Part shown: positions 19,693 through 31,323 of the stretch, in pieces | Position numbering within the stretch: position 1 is the stretch's first letter | Layout of the letters: each line of letters opens with the position of its first letter | NCBI RefSeq assembly: GCF_000006445.2 | Contig: NC_006045.2 | Coordinates: 1 to 64,000, forward strand | Direction of reading: 5' to 3' | Length of the DNA: 64,000 nt | DNA from: Debaryomyces hansenii CBS767 | Taxonomy: Eukaryota > Ascomycota > Pichiomycetes > Serinales > Debaryomycetaceae | Notes under the pieces: generated by a model | What the model was told of the DNA's origin: nothing | Database searches by the model: none | What the model saw: only the letters and a program-made list of their open reading frames with translations | Made by a program: the position numbers and the translations under genes

Positions 19693-19938
19693 ATGTTCAA
19701 GGTATTTTTCGTCGATATTAGTAGTGGAATTGTTCCACAGGAAGACAAGTATGCTTTATTCATCCAAATGAGTACCAAGTTCATCAAAACAAGATTAGGA
19801 ATACGAGGTTGGAGACAGATCATGGTCGAATTTGTTAAAAAGAACGTCTCTACTACTAGTATGTTAAGTTGCTCATTCATCCATAGGTTTTTAGAGATGC
19901 AAGCAGGACATGGATCAACAGTAGCCTTAAATAGTTAA
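19693..19938 (+). pseudogene. Fragment related to subtelomeric RecQ/recombinase-type domain
   Basis: An 81-codon frame contains LGIRGWRQIMVEFVKK and later MQAGHGST. The spacing of WRQ and QAGH resembles the Arg-His-Tyr domain found in giant subtelomeric fungal proteins, and weakly parallels YRLVYETIARTLGH in the gene at 1265. The Tyr is missing and downstream frames are broken. Confidence 0.35.
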
Positions 19939-20461
19939 GAAAAAACTACCACCAGATATTATGAAAATGGTACATATGAAGAACAACTGTTGATGTCAGA
20001 AAGTGGCACGAAATCATCAACCCTCCCTTATCGCTTAACGAATTAGAAAATTCCAATAACAATATCCAACTTTCCAGCAATGAAATAAACTGATGAAGCC
20101 ATCTATGTACTTACATACTGACTATTAAACGATATTATATATAATGACCGAGAAGATCAAGCGTCAGAATAAACCGATATTGTCATGTAAAAGTACGTAA
20201 TAACATTGTGCGGAATACAAGAAGGTTCTTGGATACACATATATTTAATCATTAGCATACTCACGAATAGAAGTTTATTTTTCAGTATATAAAAGCGATG
20301 TAAGCAACTAAACTATAAATATTATAATAATTAGATCTTCTTCTCTTCAAGTATTTCCTAATTAAAATTCAAAATCTTTGGCTTAAAATAACCTCTGTAG
20401 AACATTATCAGTTGCTATCAATAGTAGAAAATAACTAGAGCCAAAAGCTTTCTAATGTTCC
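19939..20461. other. Intergenic, no gene seen
   Basis: AT-rich spacer beyond the relic and the 3' end of the next minus-strand gene. No supported feature. Confidence 0.5.
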
Positions 20462-22066
20462 CTACTTTTCAGATACTACTTTTACTTGAATACTTGAACC
20501 CATTTTATCGGTCTCGTGCGTATCCTCAAGCGACTTTTCAAGTTGTTTCCGGTCAAATCTATCACCAATATAGCCTAAAATGGGCAAAAATAACATCACG
20601 ATCGCACCAACTAAAGATACAATAAAACCTTTTCTAAACTTTGGGGCATCACTTGTAGGATAAAACACGATGTTTGTCCAAACACTTATTGCTTGAGATA
20701 CAGCATCAGAAAAGCCAAGAACAAACGCTCTCTCTTCATTATCATGTCTACAACTTCTATTCGCCCAACCTGAGATTATAGCTTGATTTACTCCGTCAAA
20801 ACCGATAATCAAAAAACATACCCATCGCCATCCATCAGGAATATTCCATGCAGCGAGAGAAGAATAAGAAATTATAAAAAGGCACTGGGTTATAGTCAAA
20901 AAAGGATAAATAGAGAACGTGTCAGCAAGTCCTGCAAAAAAAAATTGTGCAATAATCCCAACGGCCGATTGAATAGTCGGATAATTATTAACCTGGGAAA
21001 TTGAAAACCTTTCAGGAGAATTTGCCAGTAACCAGAGGGGGAATGCGGTGCCATCCGGCAAAGCTAAAACATTCAAGAAAACCCAAAAAGCAGTGAAATA
21101 ATGTACGTGCCATCTTAAAAAGACTCTCTTCACTAAACTAAAATTCAATGTACCAGGCGTTGCAATTCCTGAAGTTTGAGTCCTTTCTTTAGCGAGCCTT
21201 AAGTCATCGACTGAAAGCCACCATAGCTTCTTAACCTGGTAAGGTGCACCTGGAAACATAAAAAAGCCAAACAAAGCAATAGGTACAGTAAAAATACCAT
21301 CAATAATGAAACCCCATTTCCATCCAGCTAACCCACCTTTACCACTTAAATGTTCATAAGCTGCTGATTGTAAATACCCAGAAAACATACCACCCACACT
21401 AGAAGAAATTGAGAACACCATCATCCTACGATATATCTCATCTCTTTTATACCAAGACCCCAAAATGTGTACGACTGTACAGAATATAGGACCTTCTGCT
21501 AACCCAATTAAAAATCTCAAGGCAAACATATCACTCGAAGTCCTGACAGCAGCCCCACAAAAAGTCAATACACCCCATATTAGTTCCAAAATAGGAAGCA
21601 TGTAACGGGCCCAAGGTCTTGTGACAAATAACATTCCAATGCACATTGATACTATATAGCCAGCGGAATATAATGATTTAGCATAACTCAAGTCATCACC
21701 TGTAAATTCAATATCGTTTCTCATTCCAGATACATATGCATTAGTAATATTAGACTTGTCCAATGATTTTGTAAAGTAAGAACAACAGACATAAGTGAGA
21801 ATAAAAAAATCCAACTTTAATAGTAACTTCTTCTCCTCTCCATCTAGATATGAGGGATACCATAAAAATAGACGAACAAAGCCATCATACCAATGTTTCA
21901 ATATCCTTCTTTCTTCTTCATCAGCGTTACATGCTCTATCATCAAATGTGTTCAGTGAAATATAGAGGATAGAATATTCATACCCCAAACCACCTTGTTT
22001 GTTTGATACTTCAGTATTAATTCTAGTCTCCTCAACACTATTTTGAAGGCTATTTTGTTCGCTCAT
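20462..22066 (-). CDS. MFS vitamin/organic anion symporter, Fen2/Vht1/Seo1-like
   Basis: 534 aa from the ATG at 22066; the longer frame begins at a TTG. The segment WYPSYLDGEEKKLLLKLD followed by FFILTYVCCSYFTKSLDKSN is typical of the Fen2 (pantothenate), Vht1 (biotin), Liz1 and Seo1 group of plasma-membrane MFS symporters. About 12 membrane segments, with RFLIGLAEGP and GWRWVCFLIIGF. Frame intact. Convergent with the Dal5-like gene and enclosed with it between inverted repeats. Substrate undetermined. Confidence 0.82.
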   Translation of the reverse strand: MSEQNSLQNSVEETRINTEVSNKQGGLGYEYSILYISLNTFDDRACNADEEERRILKHWYDGFVRLFLWYPSYLDGEEKKLLLKLDFFILTYVCCSYFTKSLDKSNITNAYVSGMRNDIEFTGDDLSYAKSLYSAGYIVSMCIGMLFVTRPWARYMLPILELIWGVLTFCGAAVRTSSDMFALRFLIGLAEGPIFCTVVHILGSWYKRDEIYRRMMVFSISSSVGGMFSGYLQSAAYEHLSGKGGLAGWKWGFIIDGIFTVPIALFGFFMFPGAPYQVKKLWWLSVDDLRLAKERTQTSGIATPGTLNFSLVKRVFLRWHVHYFTAFWVFLNVLALPDGTAFPLWLLANSPERFSISQVNNYPTIQSAVGIIAQFFFAGLADTFSIYPFLTITQCLFIISYSSLAAWNIPDGWRWVCFLIIGFDGVNQAIISGWANRSCRHDNEERAFVLGFSDAVSQAISVWTNIVFYPTSDAPKFRKGFIVSLVGAIVMLFLPILGYIGDRFDRKQLEKSLEDTHETDKMGSSIQVKVVSEK

Positions 22067-22859
22067 TTTGCTTATTGAAGAGAATATATCTCTATCATAA
22101 TCAGAAGGTAGAGAGCATTTATGTACCAATAAATAGGGCTATTCTCTTCTTGATGTAAGATAATTTCAGTGGCTTCAAGAAAACACATTTTCTGCATGAA
22201 AAACATCATTTCCAATACATAGTGCTTAAGAGAAGCCATATATAAAATTTCAATCAAACAGTGCCTCAATTTCTATCACAGGCAAATATACGCAGTCCTA
22301 GAATCATCTTCACGTTTAATTCTTGTATCACCTTCCTAATACGTTCCCTCAATGGTGATATTCCTCATAGACAGGTTTTTTTACCGTGTAAAAAAACCAA
22401 GATTTCAGACAATAGAAGTGAAATTCATGACTGGTAATTGTCAGCTGTCTAGTATATTATAATTTATTCATTCCAGCATGTACTTAATTGAATTACAAGA
22501 TAATAAGCTATAAAATTTTATTTCGAGTTAGAGAAAACATAATAAGTTTGGTACTTTTTTACTCATCAATTACACCCCTTTAGCTTAGCGCTTAACGCAT
22601 ACAGCGTGGCGACTTACTAAAAGAGGCTCAAAACCTCAACGCTTCATATGCAATTTCCAAGCGACTAATATTTCTATTGAATTCAACGAGTAAGTTGTGA
22701 ATGTATTAAATCTTGTACATTTGTAATGTCTTAACTGTATATTGCTACTATTGATTTAACCTTCTATTAAAGAACTATAAAAAAGGCATAAAAAATAGAT
22801 TATTAACTGTTCTCTATTACATTTGTTTGTTTCAATACTCTAACTTGACATATGCTTGA
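22067..22859. other. Upstream region of the Fen2-like gene
   Basis: About 800 bp, AT-rich, with no gene seen. Short inverted pieces flank TTTTTTTACACGG near 22380-22400. Confidence 0.4.
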
Positions 22860-22925
22860 GAGACAGAATCAGAGTCAATATGCCTTTCAGATATTCTTGA
22901 GCGTATCACTGTATTAATTCAAGCC
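22860..22925 (-). pseudogene. Decayed 5' end of a second Dal5-like gene
   Basis: The reverse complement aligns with the leader and first ~15 codons of the gene at 17520 (shared words include ACAGTGATACG and CTCAAGCAT). The initiator is ATA instead of ATG, and similarity stops near 22860. The rest of the gene is absent. Confidence 0.7.
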
Positions 22926-23620
22926 CTGTTCGGTTAATGTTTTGATCGTTTTTCATTGTTACATGGTACATCTCTTCATATACCAAAACTTGAAAACTGT
23001 GGCGTTCTCTATCGTAAATTATAACCGTTAGGGTTCTTATTTTTTCCGTAAGAATGAGAATGAGGTTCCAATTTTTAATTCATACTTCAAGGTTATCTGT
23101 CATAATTCGTATTTACGGCATCAGGAGATAAAAGCACCGTCTTTTTCCGATTCTACATATTAATCGGAAAAGGATGATGTATAAAATTTATATTAGGATA
23201 TGTTGAATAGATGGTAGCAAACTCCTTTTTAACTTATTTTTATGATTAGCTTTGAAGAATCGTGGTAAAAAAGGACGGACTCTTTTATCTATTGCAATTG
23301 AATAGCCCCGTCAAAGAGAAACAACATTTTCTAAAGTTTAGATAGCATTCTGCAATATCCCGAAGAAAAAAAAAATGCGTTACCAGAAACTGTTCAATTG
23401 GCTGCATTTAAAACGGAAAAAGAGCCACAGTTATATATACCCTGTTCCACCAATTCAAATGCCTTAGAAGTATCTAGAACATCAATTCATCACATAGAGC
23501 TAGAGCATGAAGAACTTACCGAGTTTCGGTTACAATGGTAACGGTTTTTTTGCGGCATTAAAAGAAAAAGAGGCTAGGGATCCACAATTATTTACATATT
23601 CAAGCTTTTCAGAAAAGCCT
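22923..23620. repeat. Diverged inverted repeat, right copy
   Basis: Reverse complement of about 16860-17490, with shared blocks such as ACTGTGGCGTTCTC and ATTGCAATTGAATA. On the + strand at 23350-23510 a frame reads words also seen in the left copy, so both ends once carried the same coding fragment. Now noncoding. Confidence 0.75.
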
Positions 23621-23789
23621 TAAAAACCAGTATTTAATATACTAAATAGTCTGCTGTAGAATTCTTCTCAAACTCTCAATTAGATACCTACTATTCAGGC
23701 AAAAAATTGGTTTTCTGAATCTATTCTTAATTTTTTAGCGCGTTATCTTCATAGTTTAACTGAAGCTTTAAGATTTCAACTATTTATTC

Positions 23790-25325
23790 ATGGTTTTAGA
23801 CGTTGAGTCGATTGCTATTATAGGGGCAGGTCCTTCAGGATTGGCTGCTCTTTACGAATTTCTACATACGTCTAAAGACGGTGCGAGTTCTTTCGGTGGT
23901 AAGGAGCCTGAAGAGAAAGCTTTTAAAAAAGTAGTCGTTTTTGAACAGAAATCTAATCCTGGAGGTGTATGGGCAGTCCCGGATGAAGAAACAATATCTT
24001 ATTTGAAGGACCTTTATCAATATAACTCACTTAAGGACATAATAAAATCAAAAGAAGCCAACTTGCAAAACGCACTTAAGAATTCCGATACGAAATACCC
24101 CTTGAAAGTTGATAAATCGAAAGACTCAGTTTCTTGGAAGGGAACACCGTTATACAAGAATCTTTTCACAAACGTACCGAAGAGATTCACAAGATTTTCA
24201 ACCAGTCCATATAAACCTATTGGTGATGATAGGGTCATAGACCCATTTTTGCGAGATTATGAACTAAGGAGTCATATCCAGAATTACGTATCTGCGAATG
24301 ATTTGGAAAAGTATATTCAGTTTAATACAGAAGTAGTTAAGGCTGTAAAAAAGGGTAGTAAATGGCAGCTTACCCTCAAACGTGAAGAGAAAGAGGCTGG
24401 TGATGTCGAGTTTTATCAGAAAGAGTTTGATGCTGTTGTGGTAGCAAATGGTACTTTCTTGCTTCCTTACATTCCACCAATAGAAGGTTTGAAAGAATAC
24501 GAAGAAGCTTATCCTGGTTCTATCTTGCATTCCAAATTCTTCAGGGACTACGAGGACTATGCGAACCAAAAAATAGTTGTTTTGGGTAGCTCGGTGAGTG
24601 GAATGGCTCTTTCTCAATATTTAAAGCCGCTTGCAAAAGAATTTATTCTTTCGCGTAAAGATAGGAAGGAAACTTTAGAATGGATGAATGACATAATTTA
24701 TTCAAAAGAATTTACTGTGAAACCATCAATCAAACGCTTTATTTCTTCAAGCAGAGAAATTGTGTTCGATAATGGTTCTAAAGTTAAGAATTTTGACAAG
24801 ATACTATTAGCGACGGGTTATTATCCTTACTATCCTTTTTTTGAAAAGAACTTTTTATCTCTCTCGGTTTCTCCAGATAAGAATGGACCTGCCAATAATT
24901 CTAGGGTCAAGAATCTATACTACAATATTTTCAAGATAGATGATCCAACATTAGCTTTTGTTGGTTTAATTAAAACTTCCCAACTCTTCACTGTATTCGA
25001 ATCACAATCTGCTGCAATTGCAGGAGTATGGAGTAACGCTAAACAGTTACCTTCTCTAGTTGAACAATATGAGTGGGAACGCAAAACATTAGAACACACA
25101 CCTGATACTTCACGCTTCTACGTATTTTCAAATGAAGATGTCAAGACTCAATACCTTGACAGGATTAAAACTTTCTTTCCTTTCGAAAGAAAAGGTCCTC
25201 TTAATGAAAATTATTTTGAGCACTTTGAAGATTTCAAAAATGGAGAGAAGAAGCTTACTAAGCTTTCGCTATCTATGATGAAGAAGCAAGTTGTCTTCGA
25301 AAATGGTGAGTACATAGAGAAATAG
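23790..25325 (+). CDS. Flavin-containing monooxygenase
   Basis: 511 aa, ATG at 23790, intact. It has an FAD dinucleotide-binding motif GAGPSG (residues 12-17), NPGGVW, the FMO signature-like YPGSILHSKFF and a second, NADPH-type motif VVLGSSVSGMAL. Related to yeast Fmo1 and larger fungal FMOs, which use NADPH and O2 to oxidise soft nucleophiles such as thiols. No membrane anchor is evident. Substrate unknown. Confidence 0.85.
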   Translation: MVLDVESIAIIGAGPSGLAALYEFLHTSKDGASSFGGKEPEEKAFKKVVVFEQKSNPGGVWAVPDEETISYLKDLYQYNSLKDIIKSKEANLQNALKNSDTKYPLKVDKSKDSVSWKGTPLYKNLFTNVPKRFTRFSTSPYKPIGDDRVIDPFLRDYELRSHIQNYVSANDLEKYIQFNTEVVKAVKKGSKWQLTLKREEKEAGDVEFYQKEFDAVVVANGTFLLPYIPPIEGLKEYEEAYPGSILHSKFFRDYEDYANQKIVVLGSSVSGMALSQYLKPLAKEFILSRKDRKETLEWMNDIIYSKEFTVKPSIKRFISSSREIVFDNGSKVKNFDKILLATGYYPYYPFFEKNFLSLSVSPDKNGPANNSRVKNLYYNIFKIDDPTLAFVGLIKTSQLFTVFESQSAAIAGVWSNAKQLPSLVEQYEWERKTLEHTPDTSRFYVFSNEDVKTQYLDRIKTFFPFERKGPLNENYFEHFEDFKNGEKKLTKLSLSMMKKQVVFENGEYIEK

Positions 25326-25791
25326 AAATTATTTATTCACACTTAGTCTTGAAATAACAATTACAAGATAAATATGAAAGCCATCTTAACTATGACATAT
25401 GGTGGTAGAGTAGAACCATGATAGTGTGAAAACAAAAAAGTGGATTATACAAAATTTTTAACTGTACGCTTTCAGATAGCCAACACCGTTAGACTTATAT
25501 ATAACAAGGATTGTCTGCAAATCTTTCCACAAAAATCTTTTAGCAAAATGGATCTAACAACGTGAATTCTAACCATTTCTGAATCTAGCAATTCTATCTG
25601 AATATTATTACTACCTAGATTTCCCCTCAACATCTAGATATTTTCTAGAATGGCAAAACTCCAATAATAAGTGCACACATCAAAACCCAGTAGATTTCTA
25701 CTATCGATTAGTTCGATTATATATTGCCAAAATATAAAGTCTCTATTAAGGAATACTTACAAAGGTAATAGTTAAATATATAATATCAATT
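25326..25791. other. Intergenic between convergent genes
   Basis: AT-rich sequence between the FMO stop and the downstream frame of the sugar transporter relic. Nothing else recognised. Confidence 0.5.
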
Positions 25792-27389
25792 CTAATAATT
25801 TTCCTTATTTGTGGCGACTTCTACCTCTGAAACTTCTGCATTTTGTTTGTCAATTGAAGAAGGCATCTCAGTATTATTATCTCTAAACGAATGTATGGAT
25901 GGAACAAAAACACGTGAAGTCCATGCATGGTTAATTGCGTTGTACATTTCATCAATTTGTTCTAAAGATAAGCCCTTGGTTTCATAAATAAATAAATCAG
26001 TAAAAATAGCAGCAATTAAATTGAATGAACCCCAATAAAGAATAATTTTGTTCCTAAATTGGCATTGCCTTTACCTGAATCTACCATGTATGGAGTTGCG
26101 TAAGCAATTGCCCAATTCCAAAGCCAGTTTGAAGCCACTGAAATTGAAACAGACTTTGCCCTAGTCCTGAGCGGAAAAATTTCTCCCACGACAACCCATC
26201 CAATTGGACCCCAAGTTGAAGCAAAAAATCCAATAAAAATGCAAACAAATGCAATCAAGACATTATTAGATGTATTACTATCTGTACTAATACCAACTAT
26301 GGAAACAATATACTGAGAAAGAGACATTCCCAAAGCTCCATATAATAACATAGAACGACGTCCGACAAACTCAATTAATAGAATCCCTGGAACAGTTAGT
26401 CCGACATTAACAATATTAGTTGCTAAAGATATAAGGAACTCATTTTTAATACCAGCGTTTTGAAAGAATGCAGTCCCAAAATAAAATACAAAATTAACAC
26501 CCGTTAATTGTTGCAAAGCTTGAATCATAACACCAGTAAATAATCTCTTCAATTGTTTATTCTTGGGAGAAAATACATCAGTCCAGATGACTTTTCCAAA
26601 AGAACATTCGAAATCATAGGCAGCTTTGATATCTTTATATTCATCAACTGGGTCTGGATGATCAATAGGCAATTTTCTCAATATTCTCAATGAGTCTTTT
26701 GCCTTATCTTCTCTTTCTTTGTGGAGCCAGAAACGTGGCGTATCAGGTAAGAAACGCATACCAGTGCTTAATATTAATGACCATACTAATTGTATGGCAA
26801 TTGGAATTCTATATGAACCAGAATTATTTCGTGTATGTGTGCCTTGGTTAACTACTGCTGCCAAAAGTAAACCAATAGTGATTGCCCATTGGTAACAAGA
26901 AACAATGGCTCCTCTGACCCATTTCGGTAAGGCCTCTGATTGGTATAATGGAACAACAGCAAATACTATACCAACACCAAGTCCAGCTATGGCTCTACCC
27001 GCACAAAATAATGGAATACTGGTAGCAATAGCCTGCAAAATAACACCTAGGTTAAAAACAATGAACGTAGCAATAATTAAAGACATCCTTCTCCCTAAGG
27101 TATCCGAAAGCAATGGCGCCAATAATGCCCCAAAGAAAGTGCCAGCAGATAAAATCGACACGATTAAAGAAGATTCTTCGGATGTAAAGGATGAACCATT
27201 CGCAGGGAATTCTTTCTTAACATAATCCATTGCCATTATCCCAGAAATTGTACCAGTATCATGCCCTAATAACACCCCTCCGAAAGCTGCTGCAAAAACT
27301 CCCACAAATATGCCCATGGTTGCAGATCCAGCTCCTTTTTCATCCACTTTGATGTATTTCTTAATAATTCTATTTTCTCTGAAATTCAT
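25792..27389 (-). pseudogene. Sugar transporter (Hxt/MFS type) with C-terminal frameshift
   Basis: The ATG at 27389 opens 457 codons with sugar-porter marks: GHDTGTISG in TM1, DTLGRRMSL, GLGVGI, RFLPDTPRFWL, QQLTGVNF and VEFVGRR. The frame stops at 26016, but a single-base shift at about 26032-26037 leads into another frame carrying the family's hallmark YETKGLSLEQIDEMY and ending at a TAG at 25792-25794. The gene is therefore one base short near its last membrane segment. Either a recent pseudogene or an assembly error; function would be hexose or polyol uptake. Confidence 0.8.
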
Positions 27390-28104
27390 TTTACTTGTTA
27401 CTAAAGAAATATCTATTATTAATTTAAGATCTGGAAGTAGGGAATTGTTATTCTTTTATAAGGAAGAATTACGAATTCACATCTGCAGTGGTGTAGAGTG
27501 ACCGGTAAAACAGTATTTGAAAGCATACCCCAGAATATTTTGTTTCTGTATACAGTAACAATAATAACTGGGGTTGGGTCTTTTCCATTATTACGAAACA
27601 GATGCGGGCTAATTACAAGTTATACGGCTGTAGTAAGTGATGTTAAAATTTTCACTTCTACGTATAATATTGGTACCAAGGAAGTCGCACCAATAAATTA
27701 GTTGTTCGGTCGACATACTTGAGGGGCTTGCGGTGCATATATTGGACGGGATACTAAAAATGGATAGAATGATAAAAAATAAAAATATCAAATACGTAAA
27801 TTAACAGAAAAAATGTAGACTGAATAATAACATTACATAATCAGGTGGGGAACAAGATGTTGAGGTGTGCTGGAAAACGCGGGATCTCCATGTGCAGGGT
27901 TAGGAAACCATTGATGTGGGAGGCATACTACATTAGGCGACTAAAGTCGTTGCGGATTACTGAAACAAGTAACAGGATGATATGCTCGCGGTCATTCCAG
28001 AGTACGTAAACTCCTATTCCATAAGTTCGATACTAATATATAACAGACAACAATTCTGGTTAGAAAACACATAGGAACATTTGATAAAAACGATTTTCAG
28101 AAAA
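27390..28104. other. Intergenic with telomere-like word
   Basis: No gene seen. ATGTTGAGGTGT at 27857-27868 matches the start of the 16-bp telomere unit I recall for Debaryomyces hansenii, and GTGCAGGGTTAGG lies about 25 bp further on. Probably repeat debris. Confidence 0.4.
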
Positions 28105-29524
28105 ATGCCAACAGCTCAAAACGAAACGAAACAAAATAAGACACAATACCGTCAATGCGATATTTCCAAGCAAAGGCTAGAGGTGAGGGTGATATATCAT
28201 CGGTATTTTCTTCTTTCGGAAATGGTGGTAACTCTGCTCTTCCTGAAAAGTATGCTGAAATAAAGAAAAACTTGATTGAAAATAAAGATGAACTCAAGCC
28301 AGCTGGCATAGATTGAAGCGCGCATTAGCAGATGGTACCAAAGATATCAAACAAGCTGGTCCTGCAATTATCCCATCAGTCACATTTTCAGAACTTCAAA
28401 ATCTAAGTAATGAAAGGAGAGTAGAAATTATCAAGCGTGGTGCCTTGATAGTTAAGAATGTTATTCCTACGGAAGAGGCTGCCCAATTAAAAAATGATGT
28501 TATTGAATATATTGAAGCCAATCCGAATACAACGGGATTTCCTAAAGATAAGAAGGTTGTTTATGAATTATATTGGTCGATGTCACAAGTTAGAGCTCGC
28601 TCCAATCCGAGTTTGATGAAAACTTTGTCGTACATGAACCATTTATGGCATGCTTCACCGGAAGCCGAAGTCTGCTTCGACCAAAATATATCTTACGCAG
28701 ACCGTCTAAGAATTAGACATCCCGGTGATGCCCTTTTTTCCCTTGGGCCTCATGCTGATGGCGGATCCTTAGAAAGATGGGAAGATTCCGAATATAGTAA
28801 ATGCTACGAACCAATTTTTCAGGGACGTTGGGAAGACTTTGACCCATACGATGCAACTCACAGACTTGGTGTTGATATGAGTTTGCACGATTCAAACGGG
28901 AACTGTAGTATATTTAGATCTTTTCAAGGATGGTTAGCTGTTTCTGAGATTGCTCCAAAAGAGGGCACTATTCTTTTTGCTCCCTTAGTAAAAGAAGTTA
29001 CATCCTATTACATGTTGAAACCTTTCTTCGATGGAAACGATCTATTCAAGCTCGATTCTGATATACCTGGAGCATATCCTGGAAAGGCACAAGAATTTAA
29101 TAAGGAAACCCATCCTGATTTAAACCTTGATGATTTAATGGTTCTGATTCCTAAAGTTGAACCGGGTGATATGGTATTTTGGCATTGCGATTTAATTCAT
29201 GCTGCTGATTCGGTGCATATTGGAAAAGCTGATTCGTCGGTATTTTATACTCCATCGGTACCATTGTGTGGTGCCAACGTAGATTATGTTTTTCTTCAAA
29301 GGGAAGCGTTTTTAAGAGGATTGGCCGGTCCAGATTTCCCAAGTTTTCCTAACGGCCTAGCAGAAAAAGAACATATTGGTAGGGCAAAACTGGAAGATGT
29401 GGAACAAACTGGAGGAAGATCTGCATTGCAGGAATTTGGGTTGGAAAAATTTGACGAAGAGTCAGGGCATACAAAGGGAGCTAAGGTAGCTATAAGAAAG
29501 GCTAACGATTTGTTATTTTATTAA
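28105..29524 (+). pseudogene. DUF1479 (YbiU-like) gene, two N-terminal frameshifts
   Basis: From the ATG at 28105, frame changes near 28170 and near 28303-28306 are needed to reach the long open frame 28313-29524. The main frame has a cupin-like dioxygenase pattern: GPHADGGSLERW (candidate His-x-Asp) and WHCDLIHAAD (candidate distal His). DUF1479 proteins are predicted Fe(II)/2-oxoglutarate-type oxygenases of unknown substrate. The N-terminal part is recognisable by comparison with the copy at 31324. An ATG-started internal product is possible but would lack the N terminus. Confidence 0.75.
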
Positions 29525-31323
29525 TCACGTTACCAAATAACTATTCATAAGTCAACTTAGCATATACTCTTTTCTGGCCTTTAATCTTTTGAACTAAGGT
29601 TTCTATGCGGAAGAGTTACATAGTACATTTTTACCAAATAATTGAACATGTTAATGTCTTAAAAATTCGACTTTTCAAACTTACTGTCCTTAGTCACAAT
29701 AGAAATTTTTTATTTTTGATATAGATGATTCTATAGTTATAAATAAAAGTACATCAATTAAATTTGAATGGAAAGAATAATACATCAGCAATATAAGTTA
29801 CGCTTCCAGCAAAACTCCCAACAATTAGATAGAAGAGATAATTTCTATTCTAGTTGTCAAAACTTCCTTCAAAAACCTTAAATCGACCATCTCACCAATT
29901 TTTCTCTGAGATATTGTGACATTTTAATTTACCAAGATTTCAGTATCTTAATTATTGTTTTGATACCAAAAGAATATCCTCTTTTAATATGACACAAAAA
30001 ACAGTTATGTGCCTTGGTAGCTCCTTCATTTCGATTTCATTATTCAATTATATACAGTTGTCCCTTATCTCTTGTGAACCTCAAGCTCGATAGCTGCTGC
30101 ATAATAATCTACGGAGAAAATCCTAAATTCGGAATAATTAAGACGCCCCAATTTTAAATGATAAAGCAACTAATAAAATATCAAAATAATTAGAAGCATC
30201 CCTTAGATCTCCCTGACTAAATTGATATTTTCTTGTTCTGCGTAAGAGAGCAGTAACTACATATATATGATTAAGTTGTGGAATAAAAGCATTGAGGTAT
30301 TCTCAACTGACAAGTTTATTGTAAATTGGGAACTTAAATATCACGTTGCAGACCTTACGAATTGGAAGTTTAGAAAGCAATTTTCCTGCACTCTATTACT
30401 TGGTTGCATGTTTTCCAGTGACAATAGCCCCTCAGTTAGGAGTCTGGTGCGTACGAAAGAATTATCTCTGAGTTTTCGGTTACAAAAACCTACCTGAATT
30501 AACCGAAACTCATTTTTTGATTGGGTTTGCAGTGCGCATTTAGATTGCCACCATTGAATGAAGATGAAGACAGACTACCGGTATATATATAATAAGCCTG
30601 TTAATTGCTTCATTTTTCAGCTGGGAATGCAGCTGCAAGAAATATCTAAGCTTTAGATGTCATTCGTTTCTATCCAAGTATTTTTGGGAATATCTCTTAT
30701 TAAATGCAGTTGTGCGTATAGCTGGTATGTTGGAAGATGACAAACTGACGATTATGTTCCCAATTTTGGTGTTTCTGAATTTTCTAGCTGTTAATATTAA
30801 CGTATCAGCTATTAACTGGAAATACTACTAATGATAATAATTCTAAGTACCTTTAAATGGAAACAGTTATCAATTTTTAGTTATTTTATTTAGTTTGGTA
30901 GTAAATTTATATCTTTAATATGAAGTAGATCCTTACGATATTCAATACCTGATACTCAAGATTCAAAACATGAAGCTATTACTATACCCATATGTTCAAT
31001 TGAATTAACAATGCAGATCGTTAGACATAAGTGAAAATGAGATATATTTGCGAATTTCATAATAAGACTAAGGACGGGCTGCCGATTTGAGCTACTTTAA
31101 AATACAAATTAATTTTTATTGTGATCCTCACTCAAAATCTTCAATATTGAGGGAGGGATACTTAATTAGGTAAACCGGTAGATAGGAAGGAATACAAAAT
31201 ACATTACGAGACTGGCCTTTTCTATTTTATTTCCAATGTATTTAAGAGATACCGATAGTACCTCTTTTCAATGTTTTAGGTATACTCATTATCCAAATCT
31301 AACATTTGATAAAAAACATTACT
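29525..31323. other. Long intergenic region with faint MFS relic
   Basis: About 1.8 kb. A 76-codon frame at 30267-30497 reads IVNWELKYH...LTNWKFRKQFSCTLLL, reminiscent of the N-terminal NPLNWS-R-K segment of DHA1 transporters, but nothing continues it. Otherwise no feature seen. Confidence 0.35.

Noticed and set aside
22570..22640. Possible tRNA gene in a GC-richer patch
   Set aside because: No cloverleaf or A/B box pair could be assembled by eye.
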